Part shown: piece after piece, positions 23,601 through 34,313 of the stretch | Layout of the letters: each line of letters starts with the position of its first letter | Numbering within the stretch: position 1 is the first letter of the stretch | Assembly (NCBI RefSeq): GCF_048544455.1 | Contig: NC_133534.1 | Location: 120,800,269 to 120,864,268 of the forward strand | Reading direction: 5' to 3' | DNA: 64,000 bases | From: Silene latifolia | Taxonomy: Eukaryota; Streptophyta; Magnoliopsida; Caryophyllales; Caryophyllaceae | The notes under the pieces: generated by a model | The model's input: only the letters and a program-made list of their open reading frames with translations | Database searches by the model: none | What the model was told of the DNA's origin: nothing | Translations under genes and position numbers: made by a program

Positions 23601-24180
23601 GGGTTTATATTTATACCTTAATTATGACTATTAAGTGAATAAACTCTAAATAAAAATATAATTTTGTTAAGATACATAAGAGGTTCACTTTTGTGGCCCT
23701 ATACACCATGATTTGATGTATGGCTAGCCCATTATCAAGGTGATTATATTCTAAATCAAACTAGAATGATATATTATGAAGATGATGCAAGACTCAAATT
23801 GGTAACCCAAGATTAAACCTTAGATTCTGGAATGATGAACGCAAAGAGTTATCGATTACTCTTGAAACCATTAGATCTTATGGTATATGCGTATCTTGTA
23901 TTCAAAGCAAGATGTCTCGTGCCTTTTGGTTTAAAAGTAGATCGAGGTTGTAAATCATTGATCCAAAATAGGTGGATCATTTTCTTTTACCAACTATTTA
24001 GGTTGACACTAATGTGTTCACTTAATAAGGTAAATAGAGAAATCTTTGAAGAAGTTCAAAGAGTTCAAGGAATCACGATTTAGTCGTGATGGGATTATCA
24101 AAGTGAAGACTTTGATATAAGCCAAATGAAATGTGATATAGTATCACAAGTTAATCTCTCTTAACACACATTATGGGATA
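20603..24180 (+). mobile_element. Leader and decayed gag/protease region of E
   Basis: About 3.6 kb of AT-rich DNA without an open frame of gag size. It contains a 37-bp exact direct repeat at 22420-22456 and 22628-22664. By position the gag and protease genes lay between about 22900 and 24100, but I recognise no motif there, so coding assignments are not made. Confidence 0.5.
22420..22664 (+). repeat. 37-bp direct repeat in the leader of E
   Basis: Two identical 37-bp copies (22420-22456 and 22628-22664) containing ATGAATCGGCCCTACC, 208 bp apart, with weaker similarity extending on both sides. Confidence 0.8.
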
Positions 24181-25720
24181 ATGTGTGGTTGGATAAGAAA
24201 TCAAACGCTATTCGATATGGTTTGGACTTCAATCAAGTTACTTTAAGTTACTTGATCCTTTTGGGAATTTTATCATTTTGTCTAAATTATTTTTCCACTA
24301 AATCCAAAACGAATCATATGAGATATGAAATGGTAGGGTACCATGTTTGTAAGTTTTCAAGAGAAATAAATGCTCATTTTTCCTTATTATAATCACGACT
24401 ACAACGGGTTTGTGTCTCGTGAAGCTGTCTTTCTAAAATACATGTTTATTTCTAAAAGACAGAGTGGGAGAAATTATTTAAGAGCCACAAAGAATGTTAT
24501 GTCGCGAGAAACTGGTCTTTCTTGGCTACATGAGACGTTTTGTGTAAGACGTTGTTTCTTCAAAACCTAGGAGGTCAAAGTCATCACTTGTTGAAGATGA
24601 TGAATTAGTGTTACTTTTAGAAAGTAAAGAGCTTGCAACTTACAAAGAAATTGTTTGATTCAAGTTGATTACTTCTGGAAAGTAATGAACATATGACTTA
24701 CATGAGAGTGTTTAGGTCACAACTCAATACAAGGCTTAGAGCCATGAAAATCCGAAATAAATTCCAAGTGAATTGTTAGATTTCAAAGCTTGATTGGTGG
24801 CAAAGGGTTTTGCACTAGTTGAAATGCTTAAGTCTATTTGGATCTTCTTAGGGATTGTGTTTCATTATGATGATATTCATATAGCGAGTGAATCTAAAAC
24901 CCACTTCTTAAATTAGAAGGAATGTATTCAATAGATGTCTTGAGTTTTGTAGATTCTTGCCATCCTAAGATAATGTGAAACTTAAGGGAGGGTCTTAAGG
25001 AGGACATCAATGAGTTGGAATCAACATTTTGATCATGTGATGAAACTTTTCTCAATAAGTTGAGAAGTTATGTTTATACATGAAGATTAGTGGGAGTTAC
25101 GGAAATTTTAATTAGTCTAATATATGGATGACATATTGATCATTGGGAATGATTTAAGACTTTTGGAGTATTATAATACATCTTAATATCTGGATTTATG
25201 GAGATAAATCCACATGATATTAGCTTCAAATTAGAACTCTTATGTTGATAAGATTCATGACTAGTTCAATCAAGTTGAACATATTTGATTGATTCCCTTT
25301 GCTTCCGCTGCCGAATCAATTTTATGAGTAATGATGTATATTACTTCATATACTTTGAGTATGATGAATTGTTTCAAATCGAATTTAAGTAATCTTTACC
25401 AAGTAAGCCATAAAGATTACCCTTAAGTGCTTGTAGAAGCATTAAGGAAGTAATGCAAAGTGTTTTTTGATGCAATTTTGTGTAAGGGTGTTACACAAAT
25501 GACAATTGACAATTGAGATTGCGCATGGTTTCCGACAAAACCATAATCAAAACACATTAGGATGGTTAACGAACCATTGTGGCTATGTTATTTACGAAAT
25601 AGATTTGCTAGAATCGTTCTAGGCAATAAAGAACAATGAGAAATATTTACAACGAAAATTGAGTACACTTGCAATCATGAGATGTGCAAGAAGGATGAGT
25701 CCCGCACACTGTGAAAACAG
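24180..25720 (+). pseudogene. Copia pol remnant (integrase C-terminal part, reverse transcriptase)
   Basis: At about 24400-24480 the frame reads FVSREAVFLKYMFISKRQSG, the conserved stretch downstream of the copia integrase core. VAKGF at 24797-24811 followed by MLKSIWIF matches the start of copia reverse transcriptase with about 15 codons deleted. DDILIIGND at 25127-25153 is the catalytic aspartate motif of copia RT, its upstream Tyr-Val lost by a 1-bp deletion. Many indels and stops lie between. The RNase H part is expected at 25250-25700 but is too decayed to assign. Non-functional. Confidence 0.8.
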
Positions 25721-26749
25721 TGGGAGCTATTCTAAAGCTAGAGGGCCTATGTCTTGATTGGATCTCGACACGTACTCAGAAAGTTTTGTAATGCAAATGT
25801 ATACATTACGAAGGAAAACGAGTATGTAGTAAAGTTGGGTGAGGTACAAGAAGTTGATAAAACCTACTAACCAAAGCCTTCTCATGGGCTTAACATGATT
25901 AGTTATGTCATATGTCATTTCAATTGCATTGAGATGAATAACTACATATAAGATGAAAATGGATTATAAAATTATGAAGTAGTAATAAGGTATTGACTAT
26001 TCATATGATAATCACATTTGTCGTTCGAGTTTTTAAATCTAAAAACTCCTTTTATACTTTGTTACATCCAAACGGGTTGTAGAGACAATATTGAACCCCG
26101 TTAAAGTGAACCTGGATGAACATGGTCTTCGCCCATAGTCACTTGTATGAGGTGACATCTCGAAGTGAATAGAGTGTGATGCGATTGATAGCAAGTTTAA
26201 GTGCCATATAGTCATGTGAGATGACTAGTCGATCAAATAGGCAGACTGTTAAGAACACTTTGTCGGGCAGTGTCCGCTTATAGAGTTCTGGCAAATTTAT
26301 ATAGCCTGGTCGTGGCGAGAGCTACTATAGTATTCTAATGAGTCGATTCTTTTGACTAAAGACTGTTCGCATAAGGTGGCACAGTTTCAGATTAACTTTG
26401 ATTTATGTTACTACGACCTTCGTAAATGGGATCAAATGGGCATATTTTGGATTATGATGGCTGTGGCTAGTCGAAGGGAATAAGTGCGATAGGAATTGTC
26501 CACCCCCTTATCAGGGTTAAAACAATATCTCAGGGCCACTCGAGGAGTAATGAACTGGAAATGCGTGGCCACGCTCGGATGGTATCTATGGTAGATAACT
26601 CCAGTCAATCCGTTATTCTCCAAATCGAGGAAACAACTCTCGATATGATCACTTACAAGTACGACCCAAAAGACACCTTGCATTGAGTGGGAGATAGTAA
26701 TAGGACAAGAGAATTGGTGATGCACACTTGTCGAGGACAAGTGGGAGAT
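25721..26749 (+). mobile_element. 3' untranslated region and polypurine tract of E
   Basis: Non-coding stretch after the pol remnant. It ends with AAGTGGGAGAT (26739-26749), the copia-type polypurine tract adjoining the 3' LTR. No gene is seen. Confidence 0.65.
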
Positions 26750-27502
26750 TGTTGGTGTAAGTGTCCCCGACGATAATGCGATCACAATTGTCGAGCATAT
26801 TGATCACATATTTAAATCTCATATCAAGAATACGAAAGGGATGATACATTACATATATAGTCAACTGGTCCACACATATCGGTAATGATTGGCTGACTAG
26901 AGTTTGACATTACTGTCATGCGACGGTGGTGATCAGTTGATCCCTTGAGGTCACACCTAAAGGACGATTCCCTTAATTGAAAAGGTTAATTAATTGTATG
27001 TCGATACAGATTGATTAATTCCTTAAAATTGAACAAATTATTAGCATAAGAGAGAAAATGACATCTTATTATAATGTGATTAAATAAGATTTTATTTAGT
27101 AATTTAAGAAGTTATATTACTAAAATTAATCGGTGTTTGCGAAACACGCGAGATGAGAATGATAAGTTAGTCATAATTACAAGATGTTGTGAATTATACT
27201 AACTAGTATTTAAATGACCATTTTATGTGAAAGTAATTTTGAATTACTAGTCAATTTGTTAAATGTGATTTATTTAATTTATAAATGATATTTAATTTGT
27301 TAAATATGCATTTTAAATTAAAACATGACATAAGACATGTCACATGTCACATGACATACAATTGTACAATTGGCAAAAATAAAATGGACTCCATATTACA
27401 CATGGTGACCGAAATTGGTGGGCAATTTTTAGAAGTTTTGTCTTATTCATTTGTCTTATTCATTTGTCTATGATACTTGATAGTGACTTGACCATGACAA
27501 AG
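26750..27502 (+). repeat. 3' LTR of E, left part
   Basis: Matches 19274-20029. It is cut at 27502 by element F; the last five bases CAAAG are the target duplication. Confidence 0.9.
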
Positions 27503-27849
27503 TGATGTGACCATAATTGGCGCATATTTAGCCCCCGAATTACCATTGTTTCCATGCTTTTTAGTGCCTATTTGGGTCATTTCTTATCTTTAGTTCTTTG
27601 TTTTGCATATTCTTTGAGATTTTGATCCCTTGGTAGGAAAGGAGTAAGAATCTTGCATTTTCATGGCAAAACGAGGCTAAATTGATTGTATTCAATGACC
27701 AAGCATCAAGAAGAGACAAGACTAGAAGGCCTTTGTACATATCATAGTAGAAGAACAATGTTGAGAAAGGATCCTTGCGTCCCCAAGGAAATCCCCAAGG
27801 AATTTATGAAGAAAAGGGAAGAAAAGAAGAAGAATTGAAGCTGACCAAC

Positions 27850-28017
27850 AATCCGAACGGATTGCAGACAATCCGCCCGTCCGGCCAAAGACAATCCGAG
27901 CGTCCCTCCTTGGAATCCGCTCGGATTCCCCCTCAACAATCCGAGCGTCCCTCTCCCGAATCCGCTCGGATTGCACTGCCTCAAATCCGGCCGTCCCGAC
28001 TCTAATCCGCACGGATT
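27850..28017 (+). promoter_or_regulatory. AATCCGNNCGGATT palindrome cluster in the 5' LTR of F
   Basis: Eight AATCCG starts at 27850, 27870, 27893, 27914, 27938, 27959, 27984 and 28004 (spacings 20, 23, 21, 24, 21, 25, 20), i.e. four pairs 20-21 bp apart. Sites include AATCCGAACGGATT and AATCCGCTCGGATT. The cluster lies about 145 bp upstream of TATAAATA. Confidence 0.7.
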
Positions 28018-28162
28018 CACGCAAAGACATGATTTCATTCTTCAAGCTACGAAAAGAGAAGCCCTTCTCTCAGAAAATACCGGGTCCTCCTTGCTCAACT
28101 TAAAAAGTGTAATTACTAGTTTAGCCGTTAGTTAACCCTAATGCATCCTCCCTAATTTTCAC

Positions 28163-28170
28163 TATAAATA
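28163..28170 (+). promoter_or_regulatory. TATA box of the 5' LTR of F
   Basis: TATAAATA followed by CCCCATTAG, about 660 bp into the LTR and downstream of the palindromes. The 3' LTR has TATAAATT at 38488. Confidence 0.65.
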
Positions 28171-28708
28171 CCCCATTAGTCTAATTAGAGGAGCATGTTC
28201 TTCTTATCAATATTTAGAGTAGTTAATATCAATCAAATCTCTCTTCAATATTGTAATCAAGTATTAATCAAGTTTTAATCCAAGTTTTAGTTCTTTAATC
28301 TCTCTCTTGTTCTTCCTTTATTTTGGGTAATTAGAAGATTATTGGGTTTATTGGGAGATTGACAACCTTCCATCAATTATCAAGTTCTTCTATTATTCTT
28401 TGCATTATTATTTTGGAATCATTAGTAGGTATAACCTCTTAATCCCTTTTTAATTATTGCTAATTACTTTCATTTATTCATCATGTTTCATATTGTTGGT
28501 ATGATTGACAACCTTGCTAGCATGATCAACATGATAATGAGTGAGTAGTCTCTTAGCTAGGGTTTAATGGGTGATTAGGGGAAACCAACATGGGGGATGA
28601 TTCATGCTTAAATCAATATGCTTTCATATCTTATTTGCTTGCTTGTTTTGATCTTAATACATGCACATGTTATATTTGATTAAATGCTAAGCCTATGAAT
28701 CCTTGCAT

Positions 28709-29768
28709 TGTAAGGTTATATCCGTATGATACCCTTTAAATTTAGGACTATAACGTAAATTTAACATGCGAATATCGTCATAAAACATAAATACAATAGA
28801 GAAACGATAAGGAATAAGAATCAACCTCGGGTCCTTTATAGTGCGGCGTAAAGAACAGAAATCAACAGAGATTTCCTCCTAATTGTTGCACCCAAGACCG
28901 TCTGAGAAATGCCCTTGTGCTAGAAGGTGTTCTCTGATTGCCTTGCAATATTGAGAGAACTTGTTGTGAGGTTTTTCGAGATGTGAGATCTAGGTATCAG
29001 AGAGAAAATGTCTCCAAAACCCTAGTTTTCTGTAAAATGAAATTGTCTAGGTCACAAAAGGAGAGGAGCTCTCCTTTTGTGTGTTTCGGCCAGCCGTGGG
29101 TCTGCATGGGGAAGTGGGCTTCCACTTCCTCTTAGTTTTTACCTCGTGGACTGGCTCGAAAATTGCTAAATGTATATGACGCGATTTTTTATAAATCGTC
29201 ATCGGTTATCGGCTATTAAAACATCAACTAATAACACGGGTTAGTTGAAGTATTAATACATGTCCGACAAAGACGATATTGTATAATTAAATTCAATATA
29301 CATTAATCAAATATAAAACGCTTATATTTAATTTTACGAATTAACTGGTTAATTCGCCTTAGCCCATAATATTTAATCCGTATTAAATATAATATCTCAA
29401 CATCACATTTTGACTAATTACTAGTCAAATAACTCGGACTAACTGGTTAGTCAAATTTGGCATCTACATGACTGTATTTTCATACCGTCACATCTCTCGA
29501 ACGTATCCTATAGGTGTGACTTTTAGGGATCAGTTGATCACCGCCATCTGTATGACAATAACGTCAAACTTATCTAGCAAGCCAACCGTTATTGATAAAC
29601 GTGGATCAACTGATAATAATACCAAAAGTATGCCCTTTGATCCTTTTAGAGGTTTATAAGTCCTTGCACTAACTGTTAAGGACACCAACCCCAAAAAGCT
29701 CCCACTTGTCCGTACAAGTGTATGTGCAATGACGTTATCCGCACTAACTGGAGGACACAGCCCCAACA
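28709..29768 (-). mobile_element. Solo LTR S (copia-like) inside the 5' LTR of F
   Basis: A 1060-bp insertion absent from the 3' LTR, starting TGTAAGG and ending CCCCAACA, with a perfect TGCAT target duplication (28704-28708, 29769-29773). No internal region, PBS or polypurine tract, so it is a solo LTR. On the minus strand it begins TGTTGGGGC and contains stretches similar to the LTR of E around GATCAACTGATCCC, suggesting a related copia family. Confidence 0.9.
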
Positions 29769-30330
29769 TGCATTTACTATCATCTCCTATCTTTTCAATG
29801 AGACTTGTAAGACATAACCCAACTCGAGTCTTGTTAGACCATGCATGTGTTGAGTAGGAAAGATTAAGTCGACTTGTAGGTGTTGTACAATCTAATCGAT
29901 TCGGCTCCGGGACCCAAACTTTCCTAGGATTGTAAGACATAACCCAACTCAATCCATCACAACAATAATTGCTTGCTTATAATTTGAGAACATGTTTGTA
30001 TGATCATATCCCATGATTCCCCTATGAACCCATGACACCCTAGTGCCTTTAATCAATTGTTTACACCCCTTATTTTATTCATCTTGCTAGTTTACTTTCA
30101 TTGTTATTTTAGTTTAGTGACCTTCTACATCAACCCAATTTGTGACACCCCTATACACTACTAGTTACAATAGAATTCTCATTTCAATACCCGTCCCTTG
30201 GGATCCGACCTTTACTTGCCTCTTTACTAATTGTAGAGTTGTTTGTGAAGTATAAATTGTGTGTTGTATCGACCATTGACCAACGACCACATATACTTAA
30301 TTGTGAACACCAAATGGCCTCGATCAAAAA

Positions 30331-30348
30331 TGGCGCCGTTGCCGGGGA
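30331..30348 (+). other. Primer binding site of F (tRNA-Asp type)
   Basis: TGGCGCCGTTGCCGGGGA, four bases after the 5' LTR, the site known from Athila-group elements and complementary to the tRNA-Asp 3' end. Confidence 0.93.
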
Positions 30349-30466
30349 CGGTGTTTAATTGATTTAAGATTTCTTTTATTGTTATTAGTTGTGTCTTTCT
30401 TCAACTTGGGGAAGTAAAACTCCTCAAGGTTTGTTCTAATTGTTTTTGAGTTGTTTGATATTTTGC

Positions 30467-33262
30467 ATGTCTAGAAGGTTACAAGGTGATTTGTTACCTT
30501 TTGACCGTGAAATCGAAAGAACCTTGACGAATAATAGGAGACTTGTTAGGAGGAATTTGAGAGGTGTTCGTGAAGTTGTTCAACCCACTAGTGAGTTTGT
30601 CAATCCTTTCGCAATAGAAGGAGAAGAGAACCCATTACACAATATCCCACAAAATCCACCTACAATGCCTAAATTCTCGTCACACTCTATACCCACCGAG
30701 GAGAATCTACCAAATGGTACTCCTACACCACAACATCTAACCGGAAATTTTATTGCCAAGTCCGCCTTCATCCAATTAGTTGAGAGGAGCCAATTTGGGG
30801 GGATGCCAAGTGAAGACCCTCATTCTCATATGGAAACCTTTTGCGATTATTGTGATGCTATCTCTCAAACGGGCGTGACTCAAGACCAAATTAGATGGGT
30901 CTTATTTCCTTTTTCATTAATCGGCACCGCAAAGCAATGGTTGAAGGGTCTTGATAAGGCCACCCTTGGAATAGATTCTTGGAAGAAGTTAGCTCTAGCT
31001 TTCTACAAGAAATTCTACCCACCGGAAAAGACTAACATGCTAAGAGCTCAAATTACGGGTTTTAAGCAAAGGGATGAAGAATCTTTGTATGAAGCTTGGG
31101 AGCGGTTCAAAGGTGTTTGTCGCTCATGTCCTCATCATGGACTTAGCGAATGGTTTTTGGTACAACAATTTTGGAATGGTTTATATGAAGATTCAAGGAA
31201 CATTATCAATATGGGATCAAATGGAATGATCACCGAAGTTGATGACAATCAAACATGGAACAAGATTGAGGAAATGGCGGTACATAATTCACAATATAGT
31301 AGACCTCGCAAGGCTACTAGAGGAGGAAAGTATGAAGTGGACTCCGTTACTCAATTGGGTGCTCAACTTAGTGCTCACATTGACACAATCAACTTGAAGT
31401 TTGAACAAGCTATGGCTAGACTTGAGGAAAACTCGAAATCATCAAAGCATCATGTCAATGCCATGACGGCATCCTCATCAATCCCAAGTGGGATATGTGA
31501 GAATTGTGGAACTTTGGGTCATGACTCAAGTGAGTGTAGGGGAACAACCGAACAAGTTAATGCTTTCCAAGCTTACAAAAGTGGTACCCCTTATTCAAAT
31601 TTTTACAATGAAAACACCAAGTTCCATCCAAATCTCTCATACAAAAGCCAAAATGTTCAAAACCCTCAAACAACATACACTCCACCACCCATGAGAAACC
31701 AAAATCAAAGACCCTTTTACAATCAAAACCAAGGTTACCAAAATCAAAATCCATACAATCACCAAAATGACCAAGGTTTTGATGTCCAAAAAGCGGTCCT
31801 CCAAATGCAAAAGAATCAACAAAAAATTTTCACTCAAATGCAAAAAGATAGCCAAGCAAAAGACACCACCATCAACAACATTCTAGCTCACACCAAGATG
31901 TTGGAAACACAATTGACTCAACTAGCATCTTCAAGCTCACAAAGACAAAAGGGGCAATTACCACCTCAAAGTAATCCCCCTAGATATGAAACGGTTAGTG
32001 CCATTCACTTGAGAAGTGGTACAAGGTATGAGGCACCGAAGAAGCAAGTTGAGGATGAAGTTGTGCAAGCTAGTGAAAACGAAGAAATTGTGCAAAGCCC
32101 CAAAGAAGGGGAATCATCAAAAGAAGAAAGTTCAAAGAAAAATGAAGACAAGGCCAAAGAGAAGGAACCCATTGTGATTAGACTTCCTTTTCCAAGTCGT
32201 CAAGCCAAGCCCAAATTTGATGATCAACTTGGAAAGTTCATGGAGATTGTGAAGAATTTAGAAGTCTCAATTCCTTTCACGGAATTAATCAATCACGTTC
32301 CGGCCTATGCAAAGTACATGAAAGATATCCTCACAAAGAAGAAGTCGATCCGGAAACTTGAGACTATCGCCTTCACTAAGGTGAGTAGTGCAATACTTCA
32401 AGGGAGTTCACCTCCAAAGTTAAAGGATCCGGGAAGCTTCTCAATACCGTGTACCATTGGCGACACGACGATCAACAAAGCCTTATGTGATCTAGGGGCT
32501 AGTGTGAGTGTCATGCCGTACTCGGTGAGTAAAAGGTTGGGAATGGGAGAGCTTAAATGCACCAATATCACACTCCAAATGGCCGATAGATCGACGAAGA
32601 CACCATTAGGGATATGGGAAGATGTCCCCGTGCGAATTGGGAAGTTTTTCATCCCGGTGGACTTTGTCATTGTTGATATGGAGGAAGATTCCAACATTCC
32701 TATCATCTTAGGAAGACCTTTCCTACACACCGCCGGTGCGGTGATTGATGTGAAACATGGAGAGCTCACTCTAGAAGTGGGAGATGAAAGCATAACTTTT
32801 AATCTTGACAAAACCATGAGAGCTCCTCGTTTGCGTGAGCCATGTTTCATGATTGATCATTATAGCCGAAAAGATGAAAGGAAGAAATCGGAACTCCAAT
32901 GGAAGAAGAAAGATGAAGATGCTCCATTCAAAGAGCAAGTGAATTGTGACAAGGAGAGCTTGCAAAGCTCATCAAAATCAACCAAGGAAGAAGAGGATGG
33001 CCTCATTGGCCAAGAGAAGAAATTGGGAGAGTTGTCTCCATCTAAGCAAGAGATTTTCAATGATCAACTCAATGAAGTTTGTGGTCTTTGGGACGACGAG
33101 TTTGAAGGGATTTTTAATCCCAACATTGGGCATGCCATCGATCATGATCAACAACAAGGGCCACGGTCTATTGAGGACCTCTACCATAATAATGAACAAG
33201 CTTTTGATTACTTTTTCAAGGTGTTGAGCAACATCAACAACACCTTGAACATGCCCCCTTGA
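30467..33262 (+). CDS. gag-pro: Gag-protease polyprotein of element F
   Basis: 931 codons. The ATG at 30467 is chosen because MSRR followed by an acidic/Arg stretch also begins the copy in C (44715), and D starts MRRSQGG; the frame extends a little upstream without an ATG. Residues about 105-245 form the plant retrotransposon capsid domain (FPFSLIGTAKQWL, then CPHHGLSEW). A CCHC zinc knuckle, CENCGTLGHDSSEC, lies at about 344-357. A Gln/Asn-rich stretch and a Glu/Lys-rich linker follow. The pepsin-like protease has its catalytic motif LCDLGASVSV near 675 and IILGRPFL near 746. The tail ends FFKVLSNINNTL before the stop; the same end occurs in C at 63964. Builds virus-like particles and processes gag. 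No polymerase follows in any frame. Confidence 0.93.
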   Translation: MSRRLQGDLLPFDREIERTLTNNRRLVRRNLRGVREVVQPTSEFVNPFAIEGEENPLHNIPQNPPTMPKFSSHSIPTEENLPNGTPTPQHLTGNFIAKSAFIQLVERSQFGGMPSEDPHSHMETFCDYCDAISQTGVTQDQIRWVLFPFSLIGTAKQWLKGLDKATLGIDSWKKLALAFYKKFYPPEKTNMLRAQITGFKQRDEESLYEAWERFKGVCRSCPHHGLSEWFLVQQFWNGLYEDSRNIINMGSNGMITEVDDNQTWNKIEEMAVHNSQYSRPRKATRGGKYEVDSVTQLGAQLSAHIDTINLKFEQAMARLEENSKSSKHHVNAMTASSSIPSGICENCGTLGHDSSECRGTTEQVNAFQAYKSGTPYSNFYNENTKFHPNLSYKSQNVQNPQTTYTPPPMRNQNQRPFYNQNQGYQNQNPYNHQNDQGFDVQKAVLQMQKNQQKIFTQMQKDSQAKDTTINNILAHTKMLETQLTQLASSSSQRQKGQLPPQSNPPRYETVSAIHLRSGTRYEAPKKQVEDEVVQASENEEIVQSPKEGESSKEESSKKNEDKAKEKEPIVIRLPFPSRQAKPKFDDQLGKFMEIVKNLEVSIPFTELINHVPAYAKYMKDILTKKKSIRKLETIAFTKVSSAILQGSSPPKLKDPGSFSIPCTIGDTTINKALCDLGASVSVMPYSVSKRLGMGELKCTNITLQMADRSTKTPLGIWEDVPVRIGKFFIPVDFVIVDMEEDSNIPIILGRPFLHTAGAVIDVKHGELTLEVGDESITFNLDKTMRAPRLREPCFMIDHYSRKDERKKSELQWKKKDEDAPFKEQVNCDKESLQSSSKSTKEEEDGLIGQEKKLGELSPSKQEIFNDQLNEVCGLWDDEFEGIFNPNIGHAIDHDQQQGPRSIEDLYHNNEQAFDYFFKVLSNINNTLNMPP

Positions 33263-33599
33263 CATCTCATCAAGAATGAGAGTTTGGTGGAGTCCTCCCT
33301 AAACCACCACTTGTAAATATTTCTAACTCCCTAACTTACATTTCAATTTTTGTATTGCATTTTTTGTCATTTTTGGATTTTCATTTACTTTGATCAAACT
33401 AATTGTCATGTAAGAGAGAAGTGAGGGAGGGACTAACGACTTCAATTGATGTGTAGTGCCTTACCTTAGTGTGGGGATGGGAATTGCCTAGGCTATTCAT
33501 GCCTTAGTAGTGCCCCCACAATGAAGAACACAAGAAATGAAGAAGAATGGAAGAATGGTAAAGGGAAATGCATTGCGTGCGAATGGAATGAATCCGGGT
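33263..33599 (+). other. Spacer after gag-pro in F
   Basis: Non-coding. It contains the G-rich polypurine-like tract GTGTGGGGATGGGAATT at about 33469-33485, a near-duplicate of that at 36329-36345. No polymerase sequence is present in this spacer. Confidence 0.6.
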
Positions 33600-33611
33600 A
33601 CAAAGGACCAG

Positions 33612-33978
33612 AATCCGAGCGGATTGTACCAAATCCGCTCGTCTTCAACAATCCGAGCGTCCTGCTGAGAAGACGCCCGTCCTGAGCTGAGCTGAAAATT
33701 GAAAATTTCTTGACTGTTGAAGAATCCGAGCGGATTTCTGGAAAGACGCCCGTCTCATAGAATCCGTCCGCCTTGTGAAGAAGACGCCCGTCTTTGCAGC
33801 TGAAGAAAACAAAGAAATTTCTCTCGGGATCTGAAATCCGTCCGTCCCGCAAAGCAAATCCGCCCGTCCCATCACGGAAGAATCCGAGCGGATTCCCAGA
33901 ATCCGCCCGTCTTTAGGCGAGCTTCGAAAATTTTGAAGCTGCAGAATCCGCACGGATTGGGCCTAATCCGCACGGATT
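33612..33978 (+). promoter_or_regulatory. Internal palindrome array of F upstream of ORF2
   Basis: CG cores at 33616, 33636, 33654, 33674 | 33727, 33747, 33765, 33785 | 33839, 33861, 33885, 33904 | 33949, 33969. The first two quartets have the same 20/18/20 spacing and are about 53 bp apart. Sites alternate AATCCGAGCGGATT-type and GACGCCCGTC-type palindromes, the motifs of the LTR cluster. TTTAAATA (34008) follows 30 bp later. Confidence 0.7.
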
Positions 33979-34007
33979 GCCCCTGCGTTTTCGAAAATTT
34001 CGACTTC

Positions 34008-34015
34008 TTTAAATA
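34008..34015 (+). promoter_or_regulatory. TATA-like box before ORF2 of F
   Basis: TTTAAATACCC directly after the palindrome array and about 300 bp before the ORF2 ATG. Element B has TTTAAAACCC at the same place (43623-43630, minus). Suggests an internal promoter for ORF2; no transcript evidence. Confidence 0.45.
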
Positions 34016-34313
34016 CCCTCCCACCTTCATTCCTTCATTCATTCATTCATAAACACTACCCACAACATCAAAACCCTCATCCTCTCCATCACAAAAACAA
34101 AAACCCTCAACAAAATCCACCAAAATCAAATCAAACCATCCTTCAAACAACAAATCAATCACTCCATCTTCAATAAAAATCAAAACCAAGAAGAAAATCT
34201 TCAACCTTTGAGTCGATTTTTGATTTCATAAAGGCAAAGCCTTTCACCTTCAAATCGATTTGGGCATTCTACAAATTGAAGATTTTTGACTCTTTTCTTG
34301 GTTAGTTCATCAA

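Larger units (their letters stand above)
27503..30326 (+). repeat. 5' LTR of F (contains solo LTR S)
   Basis: 2824 bp, about 1.76 kb without S and its TSD. Nearly identical to the 3' LTR, but its palindrome cluster has one more pair of sites, which accounts for about 45 bp of the length difference. Confidence 0.92.

Noticed and set aside
27742..28045. Overlapping minus-strand frames of about 100 codons over the F LTR cluster, with repeated RSD/ARI residues
   Set aside because: They arise because the palindromes lack stops in several frames; similar frames appear at every cluster (33493-33953, 38093-38427) and are not conserved as proteins.
28938..29135. 65-codon frame inside solo LTR S
   Set aside because: LTR sequence; no conservation evidence and no initiation context.
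30331..30348. tRNA-Asp gene
   Set aside because: Only the 18 bases complementary to the tRNA 3' end are present; it is a primer binding site without cloverleaf.
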